64,000 nt of DNA. Origin: Alphaproteobacteria bacterium UBA7314 (GTDB lineage: Bacteria > Pseudomonadota > Alphaproteobacteria > MPNO01 > UBA830). The notes below the pieces were generated by a model. That model was not told the DNA's origin, did no database searches, and saw nothing but the letters and a program-made list of their open reading frames with translations. This document shows positions 8,991-21,648 of the stretch, in pieces; position 1 is the stretch's first letter; every line of letters starts with the position of its first letter. Position numbers and translations under genes: made by a program. Location of the stretch: assembly GCA_002471575.1 (NCBI GenBank), contig DKQG01000050.1, positions 19,407 to 83,406 of the forward strand. Reading direction: 5' to 3'.

Positions 8991-11849
8991 TCAGGTGATG
9001 AGGGCTTCCTCGACCAGCGCCTGCTGTTCACTGGTGTGTTTGCCGAATGACCCCGTCGCCGGAGACGCCGCTTCGGGCCGACCAGCATAGACCGGGCGTT
9101 CGGCCTTGATATGAACATTGCCCAGAAGTTCCTCGATCCGCCGGTCGAGATAGGTCCACGCGCCCATGTTCTTCGGTTCTTCCTGGCACCAGACGACATC
9201 GGCATTGGGATATTTCTTCAGCTCTTTGGCCAGCGACACGCTGGGGAACGGATAAAGCTGTTCCATCCGTATCAGCGCAACATTGGAAATATTCATTTCG
9301 TCTCGCGCCGCTAGCAGGTCGTAATAGACCTTGCCGCTGCAAAGCACGACGCGCTTTACCTTGGTGCACGCGACCAGATCGCCGGTTTCGGGCAACACCC
9401 TGTTGAACGACGTGCCGGGGCCGAATTCTTCAAGCTTCGATACCGCCTGCTTGTGCCGCAGCAGCGATTTCGGCGTTACGATCACCAGCGGCTTACGAAA
9501 TTCACGCCGAATTTGCCGACGGAGCGCATGAAAGTAATTCGCCGGCGTCGTGATGTTGCAGACCTGCCAGTTGTCTTCCGCGCAGAGTTGGAGATAGCGT
9601 TCCAGACGGGCTGAAGAATGCTCCGGACCCTGCCCTTCGAAGCCGTGCGGCAGCAACATCACCAGACCCGACATGCGCAACCACTTGGATTCACCGGACG
9701 AGATGAACTGGTCGAAAATGAACTGCGCGCCATTGGCGAAATCGCCGAACTGCGCTTCCCACATCACCAGAACGTCCGGATCGGCAAGCGAGAGGCCGTA
9801 TTCGAAACCCAGCACGGCCGCTTCCGACAGCGTCGAATTACGCGCGATGAACTTTGCCTGTTCGCCGGGACGGATCTGTTCCAGCGGGATGAACGGCGCT
9901 TCAGTTTCCTGATCGGTGAGAACGACGTGGCGCTGCGAGAACGTGCCGCGGGCAACGTCCTGGCCGCTCAGCCTAACCAGGTGGCCTTCGGTCAACAGCG
10001 TGCCGAAGGCCAAGGATTCACCGGTCGCCCAGTCGATGCGTTCGCCGGCTTCCAGCGCCTTTCTGCGGTTGTCAAAGAACCGCCGGAGCTTGCTGTTCAG
10101 GTTAAAATCTTTCGGCACGGTCGAGATCGCCTCGCCGACCTCCATCAGCAGGTCCTGCGACACGTCGGTCTGACCCTTGCGTTCCTCCGTGGACGGGGCG
10201 GTCGTCAGCCCTTGCCACTTGCCTTCCAGCCAGTCGGCCTTGTTCGGCTTGTAGGATTTCGATGCTTCGAAATCCTCGTCCAGCCGAGCGCGGACTTTTT
10301 CCTGAATCTCGACAACCTGATCCGCGGTAACCACGCCTTCGGCGATCAGCTGATCGGCGTAGATTTCACGCACCGTCGGATGATCCGCGATGGCGCGGTA
10401 CATTCTCGGCTGCGTGAACGCCGGCTCGTCGCCCTCGTTGTGGCCGAAGCGGCGGTAGCACCACATGTCGATGACCACGTCTTTGCGGAATTCATTGCGG
10501 AATTCGGTAGCGATGCGCGCGACGTGGATGACCGCCTCGACGTCGTCGCCGTTGACGTGAAAGATCGGCGCCTGCGCCATCTTTCCGATTTCCGTCGGAT
10601 AGCGCGAGCTTCGGGTCGCCGCTGGATTGGTGGTGAAGCCGATCTGATTATTGACGACGACGTGGATCGTGCCGCCCGTTCGGTAGCCCTTGATGTCGGA
10701 CAGGCCAAAGGTTTCAGCGACGATGCCCTGACCGCCGAACGCGGCGTCGCCATGCATCAGCAGGCCCAGCACCTTGCGCCGTTCCTTGTCGCCGCGCTGA
10801 CGCTGTTTGGCGCGGACCTTGCCGACCACCACGGGATCGACCGCTTCGAGATGCGACGGGTTGGCGGCCAGCGACAGGTGAACCTGCTTGCCGTCGAACT
10901 CCCGGTCGGCGGACGTGCCGAGATGATATTTGACATCGCCCGACCCCTGGACTTCTTCCGGCGTCGCCGCCGTGCCCTGGAATTCGGAGAAGATCGCCGC
11001 GAACGGTTTGTTCATGACATTGGCGAGCACGTTCAGCCGGCCGCGATGAGGCATGCCGATGACGACTTCCTCGACGCCGAGCTGGCTGCCGCGTTTCAGG
11101 ATCTGTTCCAGCCCGGGCACCAGCGCCTCCCCGCCGTCGAGCCCGAAACGCTTGGTCCCGGTGTGTTTCACGTGCAGGAACTGTTCGAACTGTTCCGCCT
11201 CAGTCAGACGTTCGAGTATGGTCACCTTCCCGATATCGGTAAAATCGGTCTGATTGCCGATCGCCTCGATCCGGTCCTGAATCCAGACCTTTTCCTCAGT
11301 CGAGGTGATATGCATGTACTCGACGCCGATATGACCGCAGTAGGTCGACCGCACGCGTTCGACGATATCGCGCAGCGGTGCCTTTTCGCCAAGACCGAGC
11401 CGGTCGTGGATATAGATCTCGCGGTCGTAATCCACCTCCGAGAATCCGTAGGATTCAGGGTCGAGCTCGGTATGGCTGAGCGGCTGTTCCAGACCCAGCG
11501 GATCGAGCTCGGCGTAAAGATGCCCGCGCACGCGGTGCGACCTGATGATCATCAGCGCCTGTATGGAATCGCGGGTGACGTCGCTGAGATTCGCGCCGTG
11601 GCTGCCCGGCGCGGTGGCGCCGTTGGTGCTGAGCACCTCGGCCCCGATCACCGCCGTTTCGCGCGGCGACCAGCTGGCCCCGATCAGATCCTTCAGGACA
11701 TCCGGTGCCTCGTCCTTCAGTTCTTCGAAGAACGTCGCCCATTCGGGATCCACCGTCGCCGGCTTTTCGAGATAGCGTGCGTAAAGCTCAGCAACGAATG
11801 TACTATTCGCACTGGTAAGAAAAGAAGTCCGTTCTAGCAGTCCGGTCAT
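8991..11849 (-). CDS. odhA: 2-oxoglutarate dehydrogenase E1
   Basis: Thiamine-diphosphate-dependent decarboxylase of 2-oxoglutarate, the entry subunit of the complex. The 952-residue length fits the family. Visible hallmarks are the N-terminal E2-interaction segment (TFVAELYARYLEKPATVDPEW), GMPHRGRLNVLANV, the GDAAFGGQG and NNQIGFTT diphosphate-binding region, and the C-terminal LLPHGFEGQGPEHSSARLER. I place the start at ATG 11849. A TTG at 11882 with a GGTGA upstream would add 11 residues and cannot be excluded. The gap to sucD is 73 bases; transcription is shared with sucCD. Confidence 0.96.
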   Translation of the reverse strand: MTGLLERTSFLTSANSTFVAELYARYLEKPATVDPEWATFFEELKDEAPDVLKDLIGASWSPRETAVIGAEVLSTNGATAPGSHGANLSDVTRDSIQALMIIRSHRVRGHLYAELDPLGLEQPLSHTELDPESYGFSEVDYDREIYIHDRLGLGEKAPLRDIVERVRSTYCGHIGVEYMHITSTEEKVWIQDRIEAIGNQTDFTDIGKVTILERLTEAEQFEQFLHVKHTGTKRFGLDGGEALVPGLEQILKRGSQLGVEEVVIGMPHRGRLNVLANVMNKPFAAIFSEFQGTAATPEEVQGSGDVKYHLGTSADREFDGKQVHLSLAANPSHLEAVDPVVVGKVRAKQRQRGDKERRKVLGLLMHGDAAFGGQGIVAETFGLSDIKGYRTGGTIHVVVNNQIGFTTNPAATRSSRYPTEIGKMAQAPIFHVNGDDVEAVIHVARIATEFRNEFRKDVVIDMWCYRRFGHNEGDEPAFTQPRMYRAIADHPTVREIYADQLIAEGVVTADQVVEIQEKVRARLDEDFEASKSYKPNKADWLEGKWQGLTTAPSTEERKGQTDVSQDLLMEVGEAISTVPKDFNLNSKLRRFFDNRRKALEAGERIDWATGESLAFGTLLTEGHLVRLSGQDVARGTFSQRHVVLTDQETEAPFIPLEQIRPGEQAKFIARNSTLSEAAVLGFEYGLSLADPDVLVMWEAQFGDFANGAQFIFDQFISSGESKWLRMSGLVMLLPHGFEGQGPEHSSARLERYLQLCAEDNWQVCNITTPANYFHALRRQIRREFRKPLVIVTPKSLLRHKQAVSKLEEFGPGTSFNRVLPETGDLVACTKVKRVVLCSGKVYYDLLAARDEMNISNVALIRMEQLYPFPSVSLAKELKKYPNADVVWCQEEPKNMGAWTYLDRRIEELLGNVHIKAERPVYAGRPEAASPATGSFGKHTSEQQALVEEALIT

Positions 11850-11922
11850 GACGTCTGGCGGCTCTGGCGCCGTCCCTTTCAATGCTACTTCACCGGAAAA
11901 CGCCGGCGCGGCAAGCCCCGTC

Positions 11923-13994
<2,072 letters not shown>

Positions 13995-14120
13995 ATCGTA
14001 TCCGTATGCTCCTGCGGCATTGCAAAAACGTAAACAAAGTGTGTTAAGCGATCATTAACCATAATTTCGACGGCCAGACTCGCTCCGGCGCAACCTTCAC
14101 CGACACGTCACGAAAAAGGT

Positions 14121-15164
<1,044 letters not shown>

Positions 15165-15289
15165 CTAACGCCGTTAACCACCGAGGGCAAGCGAAAGCGG
15201 CAAATCGCGTTCATGTTACGAACGATAATTGAGCAACAGGATGAATTCCGCTCAAAATCAACGTCGAATCAGGGATTTGACATATTCAT

Positions 15290-16429
15290 TTAGGCGATAC
15301 TTCGCGACTGTGTGTACTCTTCCGACTGCATTTCAATCAGCCGCGAAGCGGTGCGTTCGAATGCCGCCGCCGTATCACCCTCAGTACAGAGCGCGTCCGG
15401 TTCAGCTTCAGCCGAAATGACCATGTTCACCTTGGCCTCGTACAGCGCATCGATCAGCGTGACCATGCGTTTCGCCTCGTTCCGCTTCGCCGCGGTCAGC
15501 AGCGGCACATTTGCCAGGACGACCGTATGATAGGCCTTGGCGATGGCCAGATAGTCCGGCGCGCCCAGGGTTTTTTCGCATAGATCGGAGAATTCGAAAC
15601 GGGCGACGCCCTTTGCGGCTTTGGGTACCGCGACGACCCGGCCCATCACGGGTATCTCATCGGCTTCGCCCCCCGCATCGTCGGTCAGCGCTGCAAACGC
15701 CACATCCAAGGCGGCGGCCGCCTCCGGGCCGAGCGGCGTATAGTAAACGCCCATATCGACCAGACGGTCGCGGCGGTAATCACGCTGCGCTTCCAACTCC
15801 AGAATATTGATCCGGCCTTTAAGCACATCGATAAACGGCAGGAACCGTTCGCGCTGCAGACCGCCCCTGTACAGATTGTCAGGGTGCGTGTTGCTGGTCG
15901 CGATCACCACCACGCCCTCTTCGAATAGGGCTTCAAACAGCCGCCCGAGGATCATGGCGTCGGCGATATTGTCGACTTGGAATTCGTCAAAGCACAGGAG
16001 CCATGTGTCCTTGGCGATCTCGGCGGCTATTTTAGGCAGCGGGTCCTGCAACTTGCCGTCCTTCTGGCGCCAATCGTGCATTGTGCCGTGCATTTCCAGC
16101 ATGAACTCATGGAAATGCACCCGGCGTTTGTGTTCGCCCGCTACCGCCGAATAAAAAAGGTCCATCAGCATGGATTTGCCGCGACCGACGGGACCGTAGA
16201 GATACAGCCCCTTCGGCGCCGATTTGGCGGGACGCCGGATCAGCCCGAACCGTTCTCGCCAGCCGCCTCCACTTTCGGGTTCGTATTTCAGGAGCGCGTG
16301 CCAGAGCGACTGCAGCTTTTCCACCGCAAGCGCCTGGACAGGGTCGCGATGCAACTCCCCATCGGCGACCAAGGTGCGATAGGCAGTTTGTGGATCGGGA
16401 ACGGTGGAGGATGGAGAAATGTCTGACAA
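15290..16429 (-). CDS. zapE: Cell division ATPase ZapE (AFG1 family)
   Basis: Cytoplasmic AAA-type ATPase of the AFG1/ZapE family, which in gammaproteobacteria modulates the Z-ring and in mitochondria helps protein turnover. The 379 residues contain a Walker A loop GPVGRGKSMLMD near the N-terminal third, a Walker B LLCFDEFQVDNIADAMIL, and the family motif VVVIATSNTHPDNLYRGGLQ. It precedes mdh on the same strand with a 194-base gap. The AFG1-mdh neighbourhood is common in Alphaproteobacteria. Exact cellular role in this organism is inferred only from the family. Confidence 0.92.
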   Translation of the reverse strand: MSDISPSSTVPDPQTAYRTLVADGELHRDPVQALAVEKLQSLWHALLKYEPESGGGWRERFGLIRRPAKSAPKGLYLYGPVGRGKSMLMDLFYSAVAGEHKRRVHFHEFMLEMHGTMHDWRQKDGKLQDPLPKIAAEIAKDTWLLCFDEFQVDNIADAMILGRLFEALFEEGVVVIATSNTHPDNLYRGGLQRERFLPFIDVLKGRINILELEAQRDYRRDRLVDMGVYYTPLGPEAAAALDVAFAALTDDAGGEADEIPVMGRVVAVPKAAKGVARFEFSDLCEKTLGAPDYLAIAKAYHTVVLANVPLLTAAKRNEAKRMVTLIDALYEAKVNMVISAEAEPDALCTEGDTAAAFERTASRLIEMQSEEYTQSRSIA

Positions 16430-16838
16430 AGCGCGGCATGGATAACGGATTCATGCCACGGATCAAGAAAAATTGCGCGATTTGCCAACCCGGACCTCAC
16501 CCCCGAGGGTCGGATACATCCAGATAATGCTAATGCCAATACTTTCGGAAGATAAGAACAATTCCCCGAGGGGACGGCTCGCGTCCGCCGGTATAGAAAA
16601 CAGGGAGAGAAACCAGCTTTTCTCCCGCTTGTACTGGTTTGCTATGCTGTTTGTGGCAAGCCAGAGGCGCCGGTTTCGCAGCGGCTCCACTGGGCTGCTT
16701 TGGAGGGCGCCATTGCCGCTCCTCTGCCGATCGGCGGCGGCCATCACGGTCGACCTGCTGTATATTGTGGTTCCGTTGCTGATGTGCATCGCACTTTATC
16801 TCGGCCTCCAGCACGAACGGAAGCACATACTGCAAAAC
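16430..16838. other. Intergenic region between sdhB and zapE without a convincing gene
   Basis: Several short open frames exist on both strands, but none has a plausible start, composition or family match. The segment must carry the zapE promoter on its left side. It is less GC-rich than the neighbouring genes near 16530-16560. Confidence 0.45.
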
Positions 16839-16872
16839 AAAAAAAACGCCGGCCCTTTGATGCGGGCCGGCG
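16839..16872 (-). terminator. Rho-independent terminator of the sdh operon
   Basis: Read on the minus strand, a perfect 9-bp GC-rich stem (CGCCGGCCC with GGGCCGGCG, 16847-16855 and 16864-16872) with an 8-base loop is followed by eight Ts (16846-16839). It begins 26 bases after the sdhB stop. Confidence 0.9.
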
Positions 16873-16897
16873 CAATCTCTCGTAAGCAGGACCTAAA

Positions 16898-17677
16898 TCA
16901 GCGCCGCGCAACCATCGCCTGCTTGATTTCGCCGATTGCCTTGGCGGGGTTGAGATCCTTCGGGCAGGTCTTAGTACAATTCATAATGGTGTGGCAGCGG
17001 TACAACCGGAACGGATCTTCCAGTTCGTCCAGCCGCTCACCTGTCGCTTCGTCTCGCGAATCCTGAATCCAGCGATTGGCTTGCAGCAGGATCGCTGGGC
17101 CAAGATAGCGGTCGCCATTCCACCAGTAACTGGGGCAGCTCGTCGAGCAGCAGAAACACAAGATACATTCCCACATCCCGTCCAGCTTTTTGCGTTCTTC
17201 AGGCGATTGCAGGCGCTCCTTGCCCGGCGTCGGCTGGGTGTCAGATTTGAGCCACGGTTCGATCGACCGGTACTGCGCGTACACCTGAGTAAGGTCGGGC
17301 ACTAGGTCCTTTACCACGGGCATGTGCGGCAGCGGGTAGACCTTAACGTCGTCTTTCACGTCATCAATATACTTCGTGCAGGCCAGCGTGTTAGTGCCGT
17401 CAATGTTCATCGCGCAGGATCCGCAAACGCCTTCGCGGCAGGACCGGCGGAACGTCAGGGTCGAATCGACCTCGTTCTTGATCTTGATCACTGCGTCGAG
17501 AACCATCGGTCCGCAGTCGTCCATGTCGACCTCGTAGGTATCGACCTGAGGGGTCTTTCCGTCATCACCGTTCCAGCGATAGATCCGGAAGGTTTTGGTG
17601 TTTTTCGCCCCCTCCGGCGCGGGCCAGGTTTTGCCCTCGCGGATTTTGGAATTGGCGGGAAGTGTGAATTCGGCCAT
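16898..17677 (-). CDS. sdhB: Succinate dehydrogenase iron-sulfur subunit
   Basis: Electron-transfer subunit of complex II, bound on the cytoplasmic face of the inner membrane between SdhA and the membrane anchor. The 259 residues hold the [2Fe-2S] motif [12 protein letters not shown] and the clusters formed by [16 protein letters not shown] and [21 protein letters not shown]. The C-terminal end [11 protein letters not shown] is typical. It follows sdhA with a 10-base gap and is the last gene before the terminator at 16839-16872. Confidence 0.97.
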   Translation of the reverse strand: MAEFTLPANSKIREGKTWPAPEGAKNTKTFRIYRWNGDDGKTPQVDTYEVDMDDCGPMVLDAVIKIKNEVDSTLTFRRSCREGVCGSCAMNIDGTNTLACTKYIDDVKDDVKVYPLPHMPVVKDLVPDLTQVYAQYRSIEPWLKSDTQPTPGKERLQSPEERKKLDGMWECILCFCCSTSCPSYWWNGDRYLGPAILLQANRWIQDSRDEATGERLDELEDPFRLYRCHTIMNCTKTCPKDLNPAKAIGEIKQAMVARR

Positions 17678-17687
17678 TGGTGCGTCC

Positions 17688-19484
17688 TCAGTATACCCGT
17701 TCCTTGGGGGGAACGGCCTTTACGTCCTCTGTCATAGTTTCGGTGTGGACGGGCCGATAGTCGATCCGGCTAGTGCCGTCCTCGTTCAGCCACGCATAGG
17801 TATGCTTCATCCAGTTCTCGTCGTCCCGGTCGGGGTAATCTTCCCGAGCATGCCCGCCGCGGCTTTCCTTTCGATTGAGGGCACTGTCGAGACTGACCAC
17901 TGATTGCGCCAGCAGGTTATCGTATTCCAGCGTCTCGGCGAGATCGGAGTTCCAGATTAGCGACGTGTCGTTGACCTGGATATCATCGTTCTTGGCCCAT
18001 AATGCGGTCAGCCGGTCGCGACCCTCCTGCATCAGCTCCTCCGTCCGGAATACGGCGCAATGTGCCTGCATGGTGCGTTGCAGTTCCAGCCGCAGTTCCG
18101 CCGTTGAAGTGGTACCTTTAGCGAACCGCCGCGCATCGAATTGGGCAAGTTCCTTTTCGCCCGCGTCCTTAGGCAGCTCGGGCTGTTTCCGACCAGGCGT
18201 GACGAGTTCGGCGGCGCGGTCGCCCGCGGCTCTGCCGAACACCACAAGGTCGAGCAGCGAGTTGGAGCCGAGCCGGTTGGCGCCGTGCACCGAAACGCAG
18301 GCCGCTTCACCGATCGCCATGATACCGGGCTGGACTTCCTCCGGCCCACTTGCGCCCGGCTTAACCATCTCGCCCTGATAGGTCGTCGGGATGCCACCCA
18401 TGTTGTAGTGCACCGTCGGCAGCACCGGGATCGGTTCCTTGGTCACGTCGACGCCGGCGAAAATGCGCGCCGTTTCTGAAATGCCCGGCAGGCGTTCGTT
18501 GATGACCTTAGAGTCCAGATGCGAGATGTTCAGGTGAATATGGTCCTGGTCGGCGCCGACGCCGTTACCGTCGCGGATTTCCATTGTCATGGCTCGGGCG
18601 ACGACATCGCGCGACGCCAAATCTTTGACCGACGGCGCGTAACGTTCCATGAAGCGTTCGCCCTGCGAATTCGTCAGGAAACCGCCTTCGCCGCGCACCC
18701 CTTCTGTGATCAAGCAACCGGCCCCGTAGATACCGGTCGGGTGGAACTGGATGAATTCCATGTCTTCGAGCGGCAAGCCCGCGCGCAGGACCATGGCGGA
18801 CCCGTCGCCGGTCTGCGTGTGGGCCCCAGTGCACGAGAAATAGGCCCGGCCGTATCCGCCGGTGGCGATGAGCACCTGGTTGGCGCGGAACCGGTGAATC
18901 GTCCCGTCATCCAAGTTCCAGGCCAGTAACCCGCGGCAGACGCCGTCGTCGTCCATGATCAGGTCGAGACCCATGTACTCGATAAAGAACTCTGCGTCGT
19001 GTTTCAGCGACTGCTGATACAGTGTGTGGAGGATAGCGTGGCCGGTACGGTCGGCCGCCGCAGCGGTACGCTGCGCGGGCGGACCCTCACCGTATTCCGT
19101 GGTCATGCCACCGAAAGGTCGCTGGTATATTTCACCCTTTTCGGTACGCGAAAACGGCACGCCGTAATGTTCTAGTTCCAATACCGACGGGATAGCCTCA
19201 CGGCACATGTATTCGATCGCGTCCTGGTCGCCGAGCCAGTCAGCGCCCTTGACCGTGTCATAAAAATGCCAGCGCCAGTCGTCGTCGCTCATGTTTCCGA
19301 GCGCCGCGGAAATGCCGCCCTGGGCGGCAACCGTGTGGCTGCGGGTCGGAAACACCTTGGTTATACAGGCGGTGCGCAGACCTTTCAAAGCCATGCCGAA
19401 CGTCGCCCGCAGCCCGGCGCCGCCAGCGCCGAGAACTACGACGTCATAAGTGTGATCGATTATTTGGTATGCGTTGGTATTCAT
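17688..19484 (-). CDS. sdhA: Succinate dehydrogenase flavoprotein subunit
   Basis: Oxidises succinate to fumarate with covalently bound FAD. The 598-residue product shows the FAD loop [17 protein letters not shown], the flavin-linking histidine in [17 protein letters not shown], the capping-domain segment [14 protein letters not shown], and [20 protein letters not shown]. Length and termini agree with the family. It is the third gene of sdhCDAB, 39 bases after sdhD. Confidence 0.97.
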   Translation of the reverse strand: MNTNAYQIIDHTYDVVVLGAGGAGLRATFGMALKGLRTACITKVFPTRSHTVAAQGGISAALGNMSDDDWRWHFYDTVKGADWLGDQDAIEYMCREAIPSVLELEHYGVPFSRTEKGEIYQRPFGGMTTEYGEGPPAQRTAAAADRTGHAILHTLYQQSLKHDAEFFIEYMGLDLIMDDDGVCRGLLAWNLDDGTIHRFRANQVLIATGGYGRAYFSCTGAHTQTGDGSAMVLRAGLPLEDMEFIQFHPTGIYGAGCLITEGVRGEGGFLTNSQGERFMERYAPSVKDLASRDVVARAMTMEIRDGNGVGADQDHIHLNISHLDSKVINERLPGISETARIFAGVDVTKEPIPVLPTVHYNMGGIPTTYQGEMVKPGASGPEEVQPGIMAIGEAACVSVHGANRLGSNSLLDLVVFGRAAGDRAAELVTPGRKQPELPKDAGEKELAQFDARRFAKGTTSTAELRLELQRTMQAHCAVFRTEELMQEGRDRLTALWAKNDDIQVNDTSLIWNSDLAETLEYDNLLAQSVVSLDSALNRKESRGGHAREDYPDRDDENWMKHTYAWLNEDGTSRIDYRPVHTETMTEDVKAVPPKERVY

Positions 19485-19523
19485 GGCGTTCCTGTTCGCG
19501 ATCCTAAAATCCCTGCGGCGCTG

Positions 19524-19901
19524 TCAGCCGAGGGCGATCTTGACGATGGAAAAAATGGAGGCGATGGCAAGCCCAATGGCGGCAAACTTGACTAGCGCAA
19601 TGGCAGCGATCTTCAACCACTCAGTATGCACGTAATCTTCGAGGACGACCTGTAGGCCGAGCTGGGCGTGATGAAATACCGCGATTGTCATCAGCACCAG
19701 CAGTACCGAAACCACAGGCGTCGCGATCCATTCGCGGAACGCTCCGTAGTCGGCGCCGGCCATAGCGGCGATAGAAGCGACAAACCAGATAAGGAGCGGT
19801 ATCAGCGCAACCGCAGTCATCCGCTGCGCCCACCAATGGATCACACCCTCCTTAGCAGAGCCTAGCCCGCGGACCTTGCCGAGGGGAGAACGAAGACTCA
19901 T
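19524..19901 (-). CDS. sdhD: Succinate dehydrogenase hydrophobic membrane anchor
   Basis: Small anchor subunit of complex II (125 residues) with three predicted membrane helices. The opening MSLRSPLGKVRGLGSAKEG and HWWAQRMTAVALIPL are typical of alphaproteobacterial SdhD, and the helix containing IAVFHHAQLGLQVVLEDYVH carries the histidines of the haem/quinone region. The ATG at 19901 shares one base with the sdhC stop (TGATG), indicating coupling. The open frame extends upstream through sdhC, but that part is out of frame with sdhC and not real. Confidence 0.93.
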   Translation of the reverse strand: MSLRSPLGKVRGLGSAKEGVIHWWAQRMTAVALIPLLIWFVASIAAMAGADYGAFREWIATPVVSVLLVLMTIAVFHHAQLGLQVVLEDYVHTEWLKIAAIALVKFAAIGLAIASIFSIVKIALG

Positions 19902-20296
19902 CACAAGGCTCCCATTGAGGCGTAACCCCAGACCCAAGAAAGAACGGTCAGCGCAATGGAGGCGACGACCACCAGCCGGCCGTTGCGATAGGCGGCCTCG
20001 AGTCCAAAACCCTTGCCGGCATCCCAGAATAGGTGACGGATGCCGTTGCACAGGTGATAGAACAGCGCAAAGGACCAGCCGAACAGCAGCAGCTTGCCGA
20101 TTAAGGAGGCGTTGAACGCCTGTATGTCACCAAATGTTCTTTCTCCGGTCGCGGCAGCGATAAGCCAGAACACCAGCAGCAACGTCCCCACCGCCAGCGC
20201 GATTCCCGTAGCGCGATGCATGATGGACATGACGGAGGTGAGTTGCGGCTTGTAAACCTGAAGATGCGGGGACAGAGGGCGATTTTGGCTCGCCAT
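19901..20296 (-). CDS. sdhC: Succinate dehydrogenase cytochrome b556 subunit
   Basis: Haem-b-binding membrane subunit of complex II, 131 residues with three helices. MASQNRPLSPHLQVYKPQLT followed by SIMHRATGIAL and the haem-ligand histidine in HLCNGIRHLFWD define the family. I chose ATG 20296 because family members begin with this segment. An upstream in-frame ATG/GTG would add 18 unconserved residues. It is the first gene of sdhCDAB, about 54 bases downstream of the predicted transcription start. Confidence 0.93.
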   Translation of the reverse strand: MASQNRPLSPHLQVYKPQLTSVMSIMHRATGIALAVGTLLLVFWLIAAATGERTFGDIQAFNASLIGKLLLFGWSFALFYHLCNGIRHLFWDAGKGFGLEAAYRNGRLVVVASIALTVLSWVWGYASMGAL

Positions 20297-20357
20297 GGAT
20301 TGGATCCTGTTTTCTTGCTCGACAACGCTGAAACGAATGGATTTTCTCAACCGGATC

Positions 20358-20386
20358 TATTTACGCCGATGGGTGGGTCAAGTCAA
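20358..20386 (-). promoter_or_regulatory. Sigma-70-like promoter of sdhCDAB
   Basis: On the minus strand TTGACT (20386-20381), a 17-base spacer and TAAATA (20363-20358) make a near-consensus housekeeping promoter. The predicted start near 20350 leaves a leader of about 54 bases before the sdhC ATG. Confidence 0.65.
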
Positions 20387-21164
20387 TCTGAGCCCGGTTT
20401 CCCCTGCGATTCGGGCCGCAAAAAAATGTGCGGTCGACTTTGTGGACAACCTTGTGGACAATTTGTGAACGCGAAATTCGCTTATACACAGGAAATCGTA
20501 ATATTCGACGGTTTGAAAGTTGCGTCTGCAAAGTCCCAAAGAGATCATTGTTGCACGCGGGAGCGTAGGAGGAGCCATCGCCAGCCAGGGAATCTTCCCC
20601 TCGGGAAAGGTCACCGGGCGGCATCGGCAAATCGCCGGCAGGCAGTCTGCAGATCCCGGCAACGGTATGTGTAGGTGCTGGTCGGATCGGGCGAGAGTTG
20701 GCAGGGTTCCATCCCATGACCGTCGCCTGCAACCGGTTCTGTCCGTGGAAAGGGACGGATGTTTCGGTGCCGCAACGCCGGTTCAGCCCGGAATAACGGC
20801 ACGAGGTTGGCGAGCTAAAGCCGGGGAAACCGGACGGAGATCGCCGCTTGTCAGGATGACGTGCACTCCCCGAAGCGCGCGTCCAATGATCGGAACTTCC
20901 GGAAGCGGAGAGGCAAAATCGGCTGCATCGGCCTCATGTCCCGGAAACGGGGCGGGCCGTGGAGGAAAGTGGTGTATCGCCAAGGGCACCGCCGGACAAA
21001 GCGGTTAGAGACCAGTTCGCTCTCGCGTCCACGAGCCTTAAACGGCTCTTGGGGTGTCGGGCGTGTCTTCGCGGGACACAGAGCGTAGGTTGAAAGACTT
21101 ACGCGCCCGGCGCCTCAATTTTCTCACCCAATCGCACATCAGTAGTTCCGGCCAGTCATAACGG
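20387..21164. other. Gene-free, repeatedly self-complementary region upstream of sdhC
   Basis: About 780 bases without a credible protein. Short inverted repeats recur, for example GAGCC-TTAAAC-GGCTC, GTGTC-TTCGCGG-GACAC and GCGTA...TACGC between 21030 and 21110. The region near 20400-20500 is A/T-richer. I compared it by eye with RNase P RNA, tmRNA, SRP RNA, cobalamin and glycine riboswitches and found no match to their conserved cores. A non-coding RNA remains possible but unproven. Confidence 0.4.
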
Positions 21165-21632
21165 TTGCTCGAAATTGTGCCCGGATACGCGTTCAAGGAC
21201 ATTCTGTGTTCCGACGCCTTCTACGATTCGGGTGTGGGGTTGCCGCACCCATTCGTATCCGGGCCCGGATTCGAGAACGCCTCCGAGTTTTGATTCTGGG
21301 CCATGAACGCCATAGATTTCGACACACCTCGGGACGGCCGCAAGGCGTGCTGAATACTCAACGGAGACTTTGCCGCGCATTTGGTCGAACAGCACAAATT
21401 CGGGACCAACAACGATTACAGGCGATTTACCAACGGCGGGATCTGGCGCAAACGCATGGATGCCATCCTGTCTTCCATCCACATGAATGGCGACCGGCAG
21501 GTGTGCCGGATAACGGATAGGCCCGCGCTAGAAAGACTGTCCGCTGCCAGCGCTGTCTGGCTGAACACCCCGGCGCCCGATTTGGAAAACATCCGCGAAG
21601 AAATCGGTTGCATTACCGGTCGCGCGGCGTGA
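21165..21632 (+). pseudogene. Possible eroded coding sequence, unidentified
   Basis: Two adjacent plus-strand frames read like protein but are broken by stops. The first, 21165-21294, includes AFKDILCSDAFYDSGVG; the second, 21381-21632, contains ALERLSAASAVWLNTPAPDL and ENIREEIG. The second piece faintly resembles the first helices of sensor histidine kinase dimerisation domains, but the match is too weak to name. The minus strand also has an open frame across 21156-21482. I list this as a possible relic only. Confidence 0.25.
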
Positions 21633-21648
21633 CCGAAACGCAGCCAGA

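Noticed and set aside
9618..11837. A 739-codon open frame on the plus strand
   Set aside because: It lies wholly antisense to odhA and its translation has no family resemblance; it arises from the codon bias of the GC-rich gene on the other strand.
16473..17066. A plus-strand frame with a hydrophobic stretch near 16740-16800
   Set aside because: It runs through the sdh terminator and into sdhB antisense, has no plausible start site, and shows no family resemblance outside the hydrophobic run.
20695..20730. T-loop-like GGTTCCATCCC suggesting a tRNA
   Set aside because: The purine expected after the loop TTC is a C, and no acceptor, D or anticodon arms can be paired around it.
20560..20830. 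Possible cobalamin riboswitch or RNase P RNA upstream of sdhC
   Set aside because: The conserved B12 box (GCCACTG) is absent on both strands, and the GAGGAAAGTCCGGGC core of RNase P RNA is not found. A GAGGAAAGT at 20960 lacks the following bases.
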